Assembly: GCA_032122615.1 (NCBI GenBank)
Contig: JAQBGF010000164.1
Location: 1-52,684, forward strand
Length of the DNA: 52,684 nt
DNA from: SHZI01 sp032122615
GTDB taxonomy: Bacteria; Pseudomonadota; Gammaproteobacteria; Steroidobacterales; GCA-2729495
Direction of reading: 5' to 3'
In this document: positions 8,702 to 16,577 of the stretch, in pieces
Numbering within the stretch: position 1 is the first letter of the stretch
How the letters are laid out: each line of letters opens with the position of its first letter
Program-made: the position numbers and the translations under genes
Notes under the pieces: generated by a model
What the model saw: the letters and a program-made list of their open reading frames with translations, nothing else
Told to the model about the DNA's origin: nothing
Database searches by the model: none

Positions 8702-10486
8702 GTGGCTCTGAAACTGCACGTCAACCCTCGCTCGCGGGGTCTTACAAGGCAGAGCGCTCGAATGAGAAGAAGACGATTGCGCGCCCTGCAACGCCGGGGC
8801 ATGGTCATGCAGGCGGCGGGATCCGGCATCTCGTGGGCACTCCAGCGTCTGGCCAGCACCTTCATGGCGCAGACAGACCAGTACGCTGCAATTAGCAGCC
8901 AGACGCTCGACCGGATTCTCGCCTCGAACGGCCGTACCGAGTACGGGCGTCGCTGCGGGCTCGACGGGGCGAACCCGCGGCGGGTTTTCGAGAAGCTGCC
9001 CCTGAGCACTTACGCGGACTACGCGCCTTACATCGAACGGCTGGCCGCGGGTGAGCAGAACCTGCTGAGCAGCCAGCGACTGGTCTATTTCGCGAGCACC
9101 TCCGGAACCACGGGGCCACAGAAGCTCGTCCCGGTGACGCGCCAGCAGATGCTGCTGAACATTCGCAACCTGCTGATGCCGTTCGGGCTTGCCATCCGCC
9201 AGGGCATCCTCAAACCCATTCGCAGCCGGGCCATGGTGGTCCTGACGGAGCATAGCGGCGGACTTACCTCGGGCGGCGTGCCAAAGGGCGCAGCCATCAC
9301 TGGCAGCTTCCGCTACATGGGCGGCGTCATCGACAAATTCCTGACGGCGCCAGGGGACGTCATGCGGGTGCACGACCAGGCCACCGCGCGATACCTGCAG
9401 CTGCTTTTCGCGCTGGGCGAGGAGCAGCTGTCAATGATCGTGGCGTTTTTCCCCACCATGTTGTTATTCATCCTCAGGGATCTGCTTACCCACCACGAGG
9501 CGCTGCTGCGCGATCTTGCGGATGGCACGCTCAAGGACCAGCTCGAGCTGTCCACCGATGCGCGCGCGAGTCTGCGCCGGCGACTCATCCGACAGCCGGC
9601 CCGGGCCCGCACCCTTGCCGCGCTGCTGGAGCGCGACCAGTTCAACGTCGCGAAGATCTGGCCGGAGGTCGGGGCGATACTCACCGCCTCGGGCGGGTCC
9701 TTTCGCTTCTATATCGACCAGCTGCGGCCCCACCTTGGTGGTGTTCCGGTCTATTCGCCGGTGTACGGTGCGTCCGAAGCGATCATTGGCATCGGCTACT
9801 CGGTTGACGAGCCCTATTACCTGATGCTCCCAAGCGCCACCTACGTCGAACTGGTGCCCGTCGAAGAGGCGGACAGCCCAGGCGCCCTCCCCATACCCGC
9901 GGCGCAGGCCACGCCCGGGCGCTGCTACGAGGTGGTGGTGACGACCCTGGCCGGCTTCACCCGCTACCGCATGCACGACGTCGTGCGAGTGGTGGGCTTT
10001 AATGGGCAGACGCCCGTGATCGAGTTCATCGAGCGCAGCGGACAGGTGATCGACGTGCTGGGCGAGAAGACCGCCGAGCACCATGTGGTCGAGGCCGTGG
10101 AGAGCGCCTGCGAGGCCGTGAATGCTCGCGTGGTGGATTACTTCGTCGCGCCGGATTGCGAGCACACCCCGGCCCGCTACCTGCTGGCACTGGAAGGCTG
10201 GCCCGACGGCGGCGACCATCGCGATGACGTGCAGCGGCTGGTGCAGGCCACGGAGGCCGCCCTGCGCCGGAGCGCGCCGGATTACGACGAAGAGCGGGAG
10301 CTGGGTACTCTCGCGCCCATGACGGCCGCCCTCCTGAAGCCGGGAGCCTTCGAGCGTTACCGCGCGCAGCGCATCGCGAGCGGTGTTTCAGCAGCGCAGG
10401 TCAAGATGCCGCACGCCGTTCCGGATCCTGGATTTGCCCGCCGCGAGTTCCAGCACGAGGTGCTGTTTCACGTCGAGGCCAGCTGA
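8702..10486 (+). CDS. GH3-family acyl-adenylating (acid-amido synthetase-like) protein
   Basis: A protein of up to 594 residues from the GH3 branch of the adenylate-forming superfamily, named after plant enzymes that join carboxylic acids to amino acids through an acyl-AMP. The ATP-binding P-loop reads FASTSGTTGPQKLVPVT, a second motif is SPVYGASEAIIGI, and YRMHDVVRVVG is the third; the C-terminal domain follows. Bacterial members exist but few are characterised. The start is unsettled: GTG 8702 gives the longest form; ATG 8762 or 8801 are alternatives that remove an arginine-rich stretch. It faces away from the Rieske and ferrochelatase-like genes. Confidence 0.85.
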   Translation: MALKLHVNPRSRGLTRQSARMRRRRLRALQRRGMVMQAAGSGISWALQRLASTFMAQTDQYAAISSQTLDRILASNGRTEYGRRCGLDGANPRRVFEKLPLSTYADYAPYIERLAAGEQNLLSSQRLVYFASTSGTTGPQKLVPVTRQQMLLNIRNLLMPFGLAIRQGILKPIRSRAMVVLTEHSGGLTSGGVPKGAAITGSFRYMGGVIDKFLTAPGDVMRVHDQATARYLQLLFALGEEQLSMIVAFFPTMLLFILRDLLTHHEALLRDLADGTLKDQLELSTDARASLRRRLIRQPARARTLAALLERDQFNVAKIWPEVGAILTASGGSFRFYIDQLRPHLGGVPVYSPVYGASEAIIGIGYSVDEPYYLMLPSATYVELVPVEEADSPGALPIPAAQATPGRCYEVVVTTLAGFTRYRMHDVVRVVGFNGQTPVIEFIERSGQVIDVLGEKTAEHHVVEAVESACEAVNARVVDYFVAPDCEHTPARYLLALEGWPDGGDHRDDVQRLVQATEAALRRSAPDYDEERELGTLAPMTAALLKPGAFERYRAQRIASGVSAAQVKMPHAVPDPGFARREFQHEVLFHVEAS

Positions 10487-10509
10487 CGACAAGAAGAGGC
10501 CGCCACGGC

Positions 10510-11355
10510 TCACCAGGGGATCACCCGCCCGGTCCACTCGTAGTACACACCGGAATCCTCCAGCGTCAGGCGATCGATCAGTGTGATCATGTCGTTGATG
10601 GCGGTGCGGGGCGCCAGCATCTTGCCCTTGATCATCATCTGGTAGTTGGCCGGTATGGTCGAAGGATCCTCGGCGTTCAGGTAATCCTCGGTATCCACGG
10701 TGCCCGGCGCGATGATGCTGACGATGATCCCCTTGGGCTTCAGCGCGATCGAGTAGCTGCGCATGGCCATATTCAGCCCGGCCTTGCTGGCCCGGTAGGG
10801 TATGGCGACGGGCACCTTCACCTCGGTAATCGAGCCGCCCGTCGAGGTCATCGCGATGATCTTCTTCTGCCGGCTCGCCGCGACATGCTCCTGGAAGGCC
10901 TCCGACACCTTCATCGGCCCGATGATGTTGACCCGCAGGATCTCCTCGAACCACTCGTAGTCGATCTTTTTGGCAAAGTTTCTTGCACCGAAGCGGAAAG
11001 TGTTGATCGCGGCGTTGTTCATCAGCACGTCGATGGGTTTGCCACGGTATTTTTCAGCCAGCGCACTGATCTGCGCGTCGTCGACGATGTCCAGTTGCTC
11101 GACGACAACGTTCGGGAATTTTCTGGCCAGCTCATTCAGCCGGTCGGCCTTTGCCGGGGTCCGGCAGGCCGCAATCACGTGCCAGCCCAGCGCGGCGTAC
11201 TCCTCGGCGAAGGCAAGACCGTGACCGGTGTTGGCGCCGGTTATGAGCACCGTCGCCGCGTCCTCGGCGGCTGGTGCGGGCGTGGCCAGGAACATGGCCA
11301 GCACAAGCGAGAGTGCGAATTGTTGCAGTTTCGAGAGTGCTGATTGCGGGTTCAT
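10510..11355 (-). CDS. Short-chain dehydrogenase/reductase with signal peptide
   Basis: A 281-residue classical-type SDR: nucleotide-binding TGANTGHG (39-46), NNAA (113-116), catalytic S171, and Y187-x3-K191. What is odd is a typical Sec signal at the N-terminus (hydrophobic LSLVLAMFLA, then APAA cleavage region near residue 30), because NAD(P)H is a cytosolic cofactor. A strong AGGAGG ribosome-binding site 7 bases before ATG 11355 supports this start, so the signal is real coding sequence. Its start overlaps the stop of the membrane-protein gene by ATGA, indicating translational coupling. Substrate unknown. Confidence 0.85.
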   Translation of the reverse strand: MNPQSALSKLQQFALSLVLAMFLATPAPAAEDAATVLITGANTGHGLAFAEEYAALGWHVIAACRTPAKADRLNELARKFPNVVVEQLDIVDDAQISALAEKYRGKPIDVLMNNAAINTFRFGARNFAKKIDYEWFEEILRVNIIGPMKVSEAFQEHVAASRQKKIIAMTSTGGSITEVKVPVAIPYRASKAGLNMAMRSYSIALKPKGIIVSIIAPGTVDTEDYLNAEDPSTIPANYQMMIKGKMLAPRTAINDMITLIDRLTLEDSGVYYEWTGRVIPW

Positions 11356-12062
11356 GCTATTGCCTCCTGTTCACGTCGCCGGGCGATATGCGCAGCAGTG
11401 CTGATGATCACGATGCTGATGATCGGCTCGCCGACATTGCCGAGGATACCGCCGGTTGGCGCGTAGGGTACGGCGAAGAACGCCATGGCGCCTATCGAGC
11501 CCAGCGTCAGCCACTTCCAGCCGATCCGGTACCACAGATAGATGCCGAACAGGATCATCATGTTGGTCAGCGTGATGGCCGGGATCGGCGGGATCGACTG
11601 GCCAGCGCCGATCTCCGCCGTCGGGCCGCAGGCAGTGTGCGCCGCGATGCTGGTGGTGTAGCGCAGGGTGTCGGCGAAGCACGACGGGTAGAAGGTGGAC
11701 TGCGAGAACAGCCACAGGTCGTGGGCGATGAACCCGGTTGCCAGTGCACAAAACGCGCCCATCGCCAGCTTCGTCTGAGCCCAGCCGAACCCGGCCTCGC
11801 GCGCCATCGCACCCAGGGCGATGAACGTCATGGGCAGACCGATGTAATGCGCCAGGAAGCGCACCGTATTGAGGCCCTGCAGCAGTTCGCCTTCACCGAG
11901 CGTGCCGCCGATCGCGATCACGAAGTTGTCGAACCACAGCAGGGTCAGCGGAAGCGAGGCAAAGATCAGGCCGTTCGTGCGGTATTGCAGGCACAGGCGC
12001 GCGGCCCAGACCAGTACCGCGACGTCCACGACCGCGATGAGCAGGTAGCCTGTTGAAAACAC
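11352..12062 (-). CDS. Multi-pass membrane protein of unknown function
   Basis: A 236-residue integral membrane protein with about six or seven hydrophobic segments and a short basic C-terminus (ARRREQE). I recognise no family. Conserved-looking features are polar residues inside helices (WFDNFVIAIGG, FIAHDLWLFSQS) and a CGPTAEIGAG loop. GTG 12062 follows a GGAG site by 5 bases. The 4-base ATGA overlap with the exported dehydrogenase suggests both proteins act together at the membrane, perhaps with this one handling the substrate or electrons; that is inference. Confidence 0.7.
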   Translation of the reverse strand: MFSTGYLLIAVVDVAVLVWAARLCLQYRTNGLIFASLPLTLLWFDNFVIAIGGTLGEGELLQGLNTVRFLAHYIGLPMTFIALGAMAREAGFGWAQTKLAMGAFCALATGFIAHDLWLFSQSTFYPSCFADTLRYTTSIAAHTACGPTAEIGAGQSIPPIPAITLTNMMILFGIYLWYRIGWKWLTLGSIGAMAFFAVPYAPTGGILGNVGEPIISIVIISTAAHIARRREQEAIA

Positions 12063-12128
12063 CTTGGCTCCAGTTGCCTGCCACCCAGACGATGTTGCAT
12101 CGTAAGGTACCCTGCCCGGAGAAACCCC

Positions 12129-13001
12129 ATGGTACTTGCGGTGCCCGGTTCGATAACGGGCCTAATTGGCGTGTTCGACTCCGGAGTCGGCGGCCTGTCT
12201 GTCTGGCGTGAGATCGTGCGCGCACTCCCGCACGAGGACACGATCTATCTGGCCGACCAGGTCAACGTGCCGTACGGGCCGCGGGGCGAAACCGAGATCC
12301 GCGGCTACTGCGACGGCATCGCCCGGTATCTCCTGAATCGCGGCTGCAAGGCTCTCGTGGTCGCCTGCAACACCGCGTCCGCGGCGGCGCTCAAGCACCT
12401 GCGGGAGAGTTTGCCGCACGTTCCGACGATCGGCATGGAACCGGCGGTCAAGCCCGCGGCGGCTGTGACCAGGAGCGGTGTCGTGGGGATACTGGCCACG
12501 CCGGCCACGTTCCAGGGCCGTTTGTTCCAGGCTACCGCCGGGCGCCATGCGGCGGGAATCCGCCTGGTTAACCAGGTGTGCTGCGGCCTTGCCGAGCATA
12601 TCGAAGCCGGTGAACTCGACGGACCGGACACCGACGCGATGCTGCGGGGTTTCCTTGCGCCCATCATCGAAGCCGGGGCAGATACGATCGTGCTCGCCTG
12701 CTCCCACTATCCCTTCCTCATCGAGCCGATTCGCCGCATCGTCGGCCCCGACGTAGCGGTGATCGACCCGGCGCCGGCCATCGCGCGCCACCTCACCACC
12801 GTGCTGGCGCATCACCACCTGCAAGGCGATGGGCCGCGTCAAGGCGAGCACGTGTTCGTTACCAGTGGTGATCCGGCGCGTTTCGCCAGCGCGCTCCGCC
12901 GCCTGGCCGGCGTTACGGGGCCGGTTGAAGCCGTGAACTGGCAAGCGGGCTCCCTCGAGGGGAACAGTCCCGTTCCCGCGCCTAACCCGCAACAATCATG
13001 A
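12129..13001 (+). CDS. murI: Glutamate racemase
   Basis: A 290-residue cytosolic enzyme that converts L- to D-glutamate for peptidoglycan. The N-terminal GVFDSGVGGLSV motif and both catalytic cysteines are present: C80 in VACNTAS and C191 in LACSHYPF (most relatives have LGCTHYP). It is transcribed away from the membrane-protein gene, and its 3' end overlaps the convergent thioesterase gene by 20 bases. Confidence 0.95.
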   Translation: MVLAVPGSITGLIGVFDSGVGGLSVWREIVRALPHEDTIYLADQVNVPYGPRGETEIRGYCDGIARYLLNRGCKALVVACNTASAAALKHLRESLPHVPTIGMEPAVKPAAAVTRSGVVGILATPATFQGRLFQATAGRHAAGIRLVNQVCCGLAEHIEAGELDGPDTDAMLRGFLAPIIEAGADTIVLACSHYPFLIEPIRRIVGPDVAVIDPAPAIARHLTTVLAHHHLQGDGPRQGEHVFVTSGDPARFASALRRLAGVTGPVEAVNWQAGSLEGNSPVPAPNPQQS

Positions 13002-13380
13002 AGCTGGCCTCGGCCTCGGCCACCAGCGTGCCGTCGTCCGCCTTGCGCATCTTGCCCTGCAGGAACGCGACCTTGCCCTTCTGCCGGACCAGGCGGCCCT
13101 CGAGCAGCACGCGGGTGCCGATCGAGAGCGGCTGCCGATAGCGGATTTCGCAGCGCGCGGTGTGCGCCCGCATTCCCTTCAGGTACAACCAGTTGGCCAT
13201 TACATCGTCGAGTACGCTGTAGACGATCCCGCCGTGCGTCAGCTGGGCGTAGCCGCCGTGATCGGGGCCAGGCGTGAATTCCGTGCGGCAGACGTCTTCG
13301 CCATCGATCTGAAAATGCAGCTGCAGCCCGATGGGGTTTGCGGGGCCGCAGACGAAACAACGATTGGCATCGGGAAGCAC
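12982..13380 (-). CDS. Hotdog-fold thioesterase, PaaI-like
   Basis: A 132-residue hotdog protein that should hydrolyse an acyl-CoA thioester. Landmarks are CFVCGPANPIGLQLHF at the N-terminus and HGGIVYSVLDDVMANWL, where the HGG..D pattern carries the active site. The frame stays open further upstream, but the domain begins at CFVCG; GTG 13380 is the first plausible start, although its AGGAG lies only 2 bases away. Convergent with murI and divergent from the HIT gene. The substrate is not evident. Confidence 0.8.
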   Translation of the reverse strand: MLPDANRCFVCGPANPIGLQLHFQIDGEDVCRTEFTPGPDHGGYAQLTHGGIVYSVLDDVMANWLYLKGMRAHTARCEIRYRQPLSIGTRVLLEGRLVRQKGKVAFLQGKMRKADDGTLVAEAEASFMIVAG

Positions 13381-13409
13381 GGCTCCTATGCTAGACCCGG
13401 AGGTGCCGT

Positions 13410-13838
13410 ATGACCTACGACCCAACGAATATTTTCGCGAAGATCCTGCGCGGTGAAATCCCGGCCCACAAGATCCACGAGGACGAGGCAACGATCGCGA
13501 TACTCGATGCGATGCCGCAGTCCGACGGTCACACCCTCGTGATTCCGAAGGCGGCGGCAGAGAACCTGTTTGACCTGGAGCCGGCCATGGCCGAAGCCGC
13601 AATCCGGGTCGGGCAACGGGTGGCACGGGCGGCGATGAAAGCCTTCCAGCCGGCGGGAATCACACTGATGCAGTTCAACGGAGCCGAGGCTGGCCAGACC
13701 GTCTTTCACTTTCACCTGCACGTGATTCCCCGTTACGCGGGGCAGCCGTTGCGCTCGCACGGCAGGGGCTTTGCCGAACCCGCGGTACTGGCGGAACACG
13801 CCGCCCGCCTTAAGGCCGCACTGACAGCCCTGCCGTGA
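13410..13838 (+). CDS. HIT-family nucleotide hydrolase/transferase
   Basis: A 142-residue histidine-triad protein with the catalytic motif HFHLHVIP near residue 100 and the family start NIFAKILRGEIPAHKI. Members hydrolyse nucleoside phosphoramidates or dinucleotides. A clear GGAGG lies before ATG 13410. Its 3' end overlaps crcB by 29 bases on the opposite strand. Confidence 0.92.
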   Translation: MTYDPTNIFAKILRGEIPAHKIHEDEATIAILDAMPQSDGHTLVIPKAAAENLFDLEPAMAEAAIRVGQRVARAAMKAFQPAGITLMQFNGAEAGQTVFHFHLHVIPRYAGQPLRSHGRGFAEPAVLAEHAARLKAALTALP

Positions 13839-14190
13839 AACCGGCGAAGGCCGCGGCAACGCCGAGCAGTACCTGCAGCACAACACTGCTGACGGCGGTA
13901 CCGGCCTGACCGGCACGGAACAACAGTAGGGTCTCCAGCGAAAAGGCCGAGAACGTCGTGTAACCGCCGAGCAGCCCGGTGACCAGCAGCAGGCGGGCCT
14001 CCGCGCCAAACACGGCGCGGGACTCGGCCAGCCCCATCAGCACACCAATCAGGAATGAGCCCGTGACATTGACGACCAGGGTGCCAACCGGAAATGAAAC
14101 GGCCGCGCCGCTGCCGGTAGCGTACAGGCGCTGGGCGAAGCCGGTTGCCGCGTAGCGCAGGACCGATCCCACGGCACCGCCGGAAGCCAC
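13810..14190 (-). CDS. crcB: Fluoride ion channel CrcB/Fluc
   Basis: A 126-residue dual-topology membrane protein that exports fluoride. It has four hydrophobic segments, the conserved GTLVVNVTGSFLIG and GLLGGYTTFSAFSLE (polar track and Na-binding region), and SGGAVGSVLRY at the start. GTG 14190 gives a first helix missing about six residues. The frame continues to an ATT at 14208 (IRELLLVASGG), which would restore the normal N-terminus, so the true start may be this rare codon. No fluoride riboswitch is visible upstream, where the diguanylate cyclase gene ends. Confidence 0.9.
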   Translation of the reverse strand: MASGGAVGSVLRYAATGFAQRLYATGSGAAVSFPVGTLVVNVTGSFLIGVLMGLAESRAVFGAEARLLLVTGLLGGYTTFSAFSLETLLLFRAGQAGTAVSSVVLQVLLGVAAAFAGFTAGLSVRP

Positions 14191-14210
14191 CAGCAGAAGT
14201 TCGCGAATGC

Positions 14211-15251
14211 TCAGGGCGTCAGGCCCGTCGGTAGTGCCGTCACACCGGAACCGCGGGACTGCCGGGCCTGCTTTTCCTTGCGCAGACTGCGCACCGCCTT
14301 GCGGAACAGCATACGCAGTTCCCGCCCGTCACCCGGCGCGGCAGCCACGCCGATGGAAACAGTCAGGCGTCGCATGGCGTAGTCAAAATCCTGCGTCCCT
14401 GAGTAAACGTCGTGGCGAATCCGGTTGGCCACGACCTCGCCCGCTTCTCTCCCGCACCGGGGCAGTAGCACGACAAATTCGTCGCCGCCATAGCGGGCAC
14501 AAAGATCGCCCGATCGCGTGGCGCGACGGATGCTGGCGGCAACCGCACACAGGGCGCGATCGCCCGCCTCGTGTCCGAAACGGTCGTTGATCTGCTCAAG
14601 CTGCTCAAGGTCGATCATCAGCAACGCGCAAGGCGCGCCATCCTGTTCCGCCAGCGAGTACTCGCGTTCAGCAAGTTTGCTGAAACTGCGCAAATTGTTG
14701 AGCCCTGTCAAATCGTCAAGGTCGGCAAGGCCGCGGATGGTGCGCGTTGCCTGATCAAGGTTGCTCGCCAGGGCGCTGGTCAGGAAGGCAACCAGCAGGG
14801 TCGGCGCCAACTCGGCGAATAACGCGATGAGATGTGCCAGGGACAGTCCATCGATACCGTGGACGAGTACGCTGACGAGCAACCTGGCGACGAGGATGAC
14901 GAGCAGCAGCAGACCGGTATTGCGGCGCCCAAGCACCAGGGCCGCTGTCACAACCGGCAGCAGATAGAGATGGCTGAGTGGCGCAGCACTCCTGCCCGCC
15001 TGCACGATCAGCGCCGTAATGAACAGCACCATTGCCACGGTCTCAAGGCTCAACCGGAGGCGCGGCCGCCGCTGCAACTGCGGGACGAGGGGACTCGTCA
15101 GTACTACGACGCCGAAGATCAGGAGAGTCAGAAACCAGACTGCGGAACTGGCTATCGCGTCGCGGGCAACAAAATAGAAGAGGACGGTGACCAGCAGCAG
15201 CAGCAACTGGACTTCCCGAACACTGCGCGCAATTCCTTGCAGGACGTCCAT
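14211..15251 (-). CDS. Membrane diguanylate cyclase (GGDEF)
   Basis: A 346-residue enzyme that makes cyclic di-GMP. The N-terminal 170 residues contain about six membrane helices of an unassigned sensor type, followed by a GGDEF domain with intact RYGGDEFVVLLP. An RSGD inhibitory site stands five residues before GGDEF, so product feedback is expected. It is the gene following ctpA on this strand, 12 bases away, and precedes crcB closely. Confidence 0.93.
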   Translation of the reverse strand: MDVLQGIARSVREVQLLLLLVTVLFYFVARDAIASSAVWFLTLLIFGVVVLTSPLVPQLQRRPRLRLSLETVAMVLFITALIVQAGRSAAPLSHLYLLPVVTAALVLGRRNTGLLLLVILVARLLVSVLVHGIDGLSLAHLIALFAELAPTLLVAFLTSALASNLDQATRTIRGLADLDDLTGLNNLRSFSKLAEREYSLAEQDGAPCALLMIDLEQLEQINDRFGHEAGDRALCAVAASIRRATRSGDLCARYGGDEFVVLLPRCGREAGEVVANRIRHDVYSGTQDFDYAMRRLTVSIGVAAAPGDGRELRMLFRKAVRSLRKEKQARQSRGSGVTALPTGLTP

Positions 15252-15263
15252 CGGGGATTCCGA

Positions 15264-16487
15264 CTAGTGGGCGCTGGTCTGGAGGACCGGTTCGTTTTTC
15301 AGCAGCTGTGCAGCCTGAAGCAAAGCAGCCCCGGGGTCACCCACAGGAAGATTGACGTCAGGCGAAATTCCGAGCCCCTGGATCGAGACACCGGACGGCG
15401 TGAGATAGCGGGACGTTGTCAGCTTGATCGCGCTGCCTTCCGACAACGGCATGACCGTCTGCACCGAGCCCTTGCCGAAGGTCCGAGTGCCCGCGATGGT
15501 CGCCCGATGATTCTCCTGAAGGGCGCCGGCCACGATCTCGGAAGCGGATGCCGAACCCCCGTTAACCAGGACTACCATCGGCGCTCCGTCCAGCAGATCG
15601 CCCGGTACTGCCTCGTGCCGAAACGTCGCATCACGGGTCCGGCCGGTCGCCGTAACAATGAGCCCCTGTTCCAGAAAGGTGTCCGCGACTTCCACAGCCG
15701 CCTCGAGCACGCCACCCGGATTGTCGCGGAGATCCAGCACCAGCCCCTGGAGTCCATCGGGCGTCTTGCCGTTCAACTCAACAATCGCCCGGCGCAGGTC
15801 CTTCGCCGTTGTATCGGTAAACCGGGTAATGCGGGCATAGCCAAAGCCGGTGTCGAGAAGGTGCGAACGGACGCTATGCACTTCCACGGCGCTTCTTAGC
15901 AGATCGAAGGCCAGCGGTTCGGGCTGGCCCTCCCGGGCGACTGTCAGCCGGACGGGGCTGCCCGCCGGTCCGCGCATACGCGAGATCGTCTGACTGATAT
16001 TACGATGGTCAACGGCCTCGCCATCAATGGCGAGAATCGTGTCACCGGACCTGATGTCGGCCCGGTCTGCTGGCGTTCCTTCAATGGGGCTGACGACAAT
16101 GATATTGCCGTCAGCCGTCTGCACCTCAAGGCCGATGCCCGTGAAGGTGCCGCTGGTGCTGATGCGAATCTCGTTGTATTCACGGGGATCTAAGTACTGA
16201 GAGTGCGGATCGAGTTCCGCGAGCATCCCGCGCACGGCGTTGTCCATCAGCTGCCGGTCGGAAACCGGCTCGATGTACTCGCGCTTTACCCGGTCGAGAA
16301 TCTCGGCAAGCACCCGGGCGTCATGGGGCGACAGGCCCGGTGGCTGTGCTTCGATCGGATGCGTAGGCACCCCGCCAAGCCCGGGGGGAGTGAAACCGGC
16401 CAGAACCGCGCCACCGAGGGCTAAGCAAAACCCCAGCAGAGCCCCGGTGAACAACGGCAGCAAACCTTTGATAGATAACGGTTTCAC
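15264..16487 (-). CDS. ctpA: Carboxy-terminal processing protease, S41 family
   Basis: A 407-residue periplasmic protease with an N-terminal signal or anchor, a PDZ domain (about residues 105-185, with GIGLEV and GDTILAIDG) and an S41 catalytic domain. The Ser-Lys dyad is visible as S314 in GSASASE and K339 in TFGKGS, 25 residues apart as in known members. It lies downstream of envC on the same strand, a conserved arrangement linked to cell-wall hydrolase control. Confidence 0.94.
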   Translation of the reverse strand: MKPLSIKGLLPLFTGALLGFCLALGGAVLAGFTPPGLGGVPTHPIEAQPPGLSPHDARVLAEILDRVKREYIEPVSDRQLMDNAVRGMLAELDPHSQYLDPREYNEIRISTSGTFTGIGLEVQTADGNIIVVSPIEGTPADRADIRSGDTILAIDGEAVDHRNISQTISRMRGPAGSPVRLTVAREGQPEPLAFDLLRSAVEVHSVRSHLLDTGFGYARITRFTDTTAKDLRRAIVELNGKTPDGLQGLVLDLRDNPGGVLEAAVEVADTFLEQGLIVTATGRTRDATFRHEAVPGDLLDGAPMVVLVNGGSASASEIVAGALQENHRATIAGTRTFGKGSVQTVMPLSEGSAIKLTTSRYLTPSGVSIQGLGISPDVNLPVGDPGAALLQAAQLLKNEPVLQTSAH

Positions 16488-16577
16488 GGTCTTCCTGGCG
16501 CCGCAATGGCCATTGACAGTAGCACAGCGTCCGCCGGGCTGGCCTGCACTGGAACACAGTCTGTCCGTGAAGCGCCG

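Noticed and set aside
10464..10479. A partial parS-like sequence near the 3' end of the GH3-type gene (TGTTTCACGTCGAGGC).
   Set aside because: Only the left half matches; the right half has lost the dyad, so ParB binding is not expected.
12162..12995. A 277-codon leftward frame antisense to murI.
   Set aside because: The murI product carries both catalytic cysteines and full family similarity; the antisense product has only low-complexity Arg/Gly-rich sequence.
14191..14213. A fluoride riboswitch upstream of crcB.
   Set aside because: There is no intergenic space: the diguanylate cyclase gene ends a few bases before crcB, and no riboswitch-like structure was seen.
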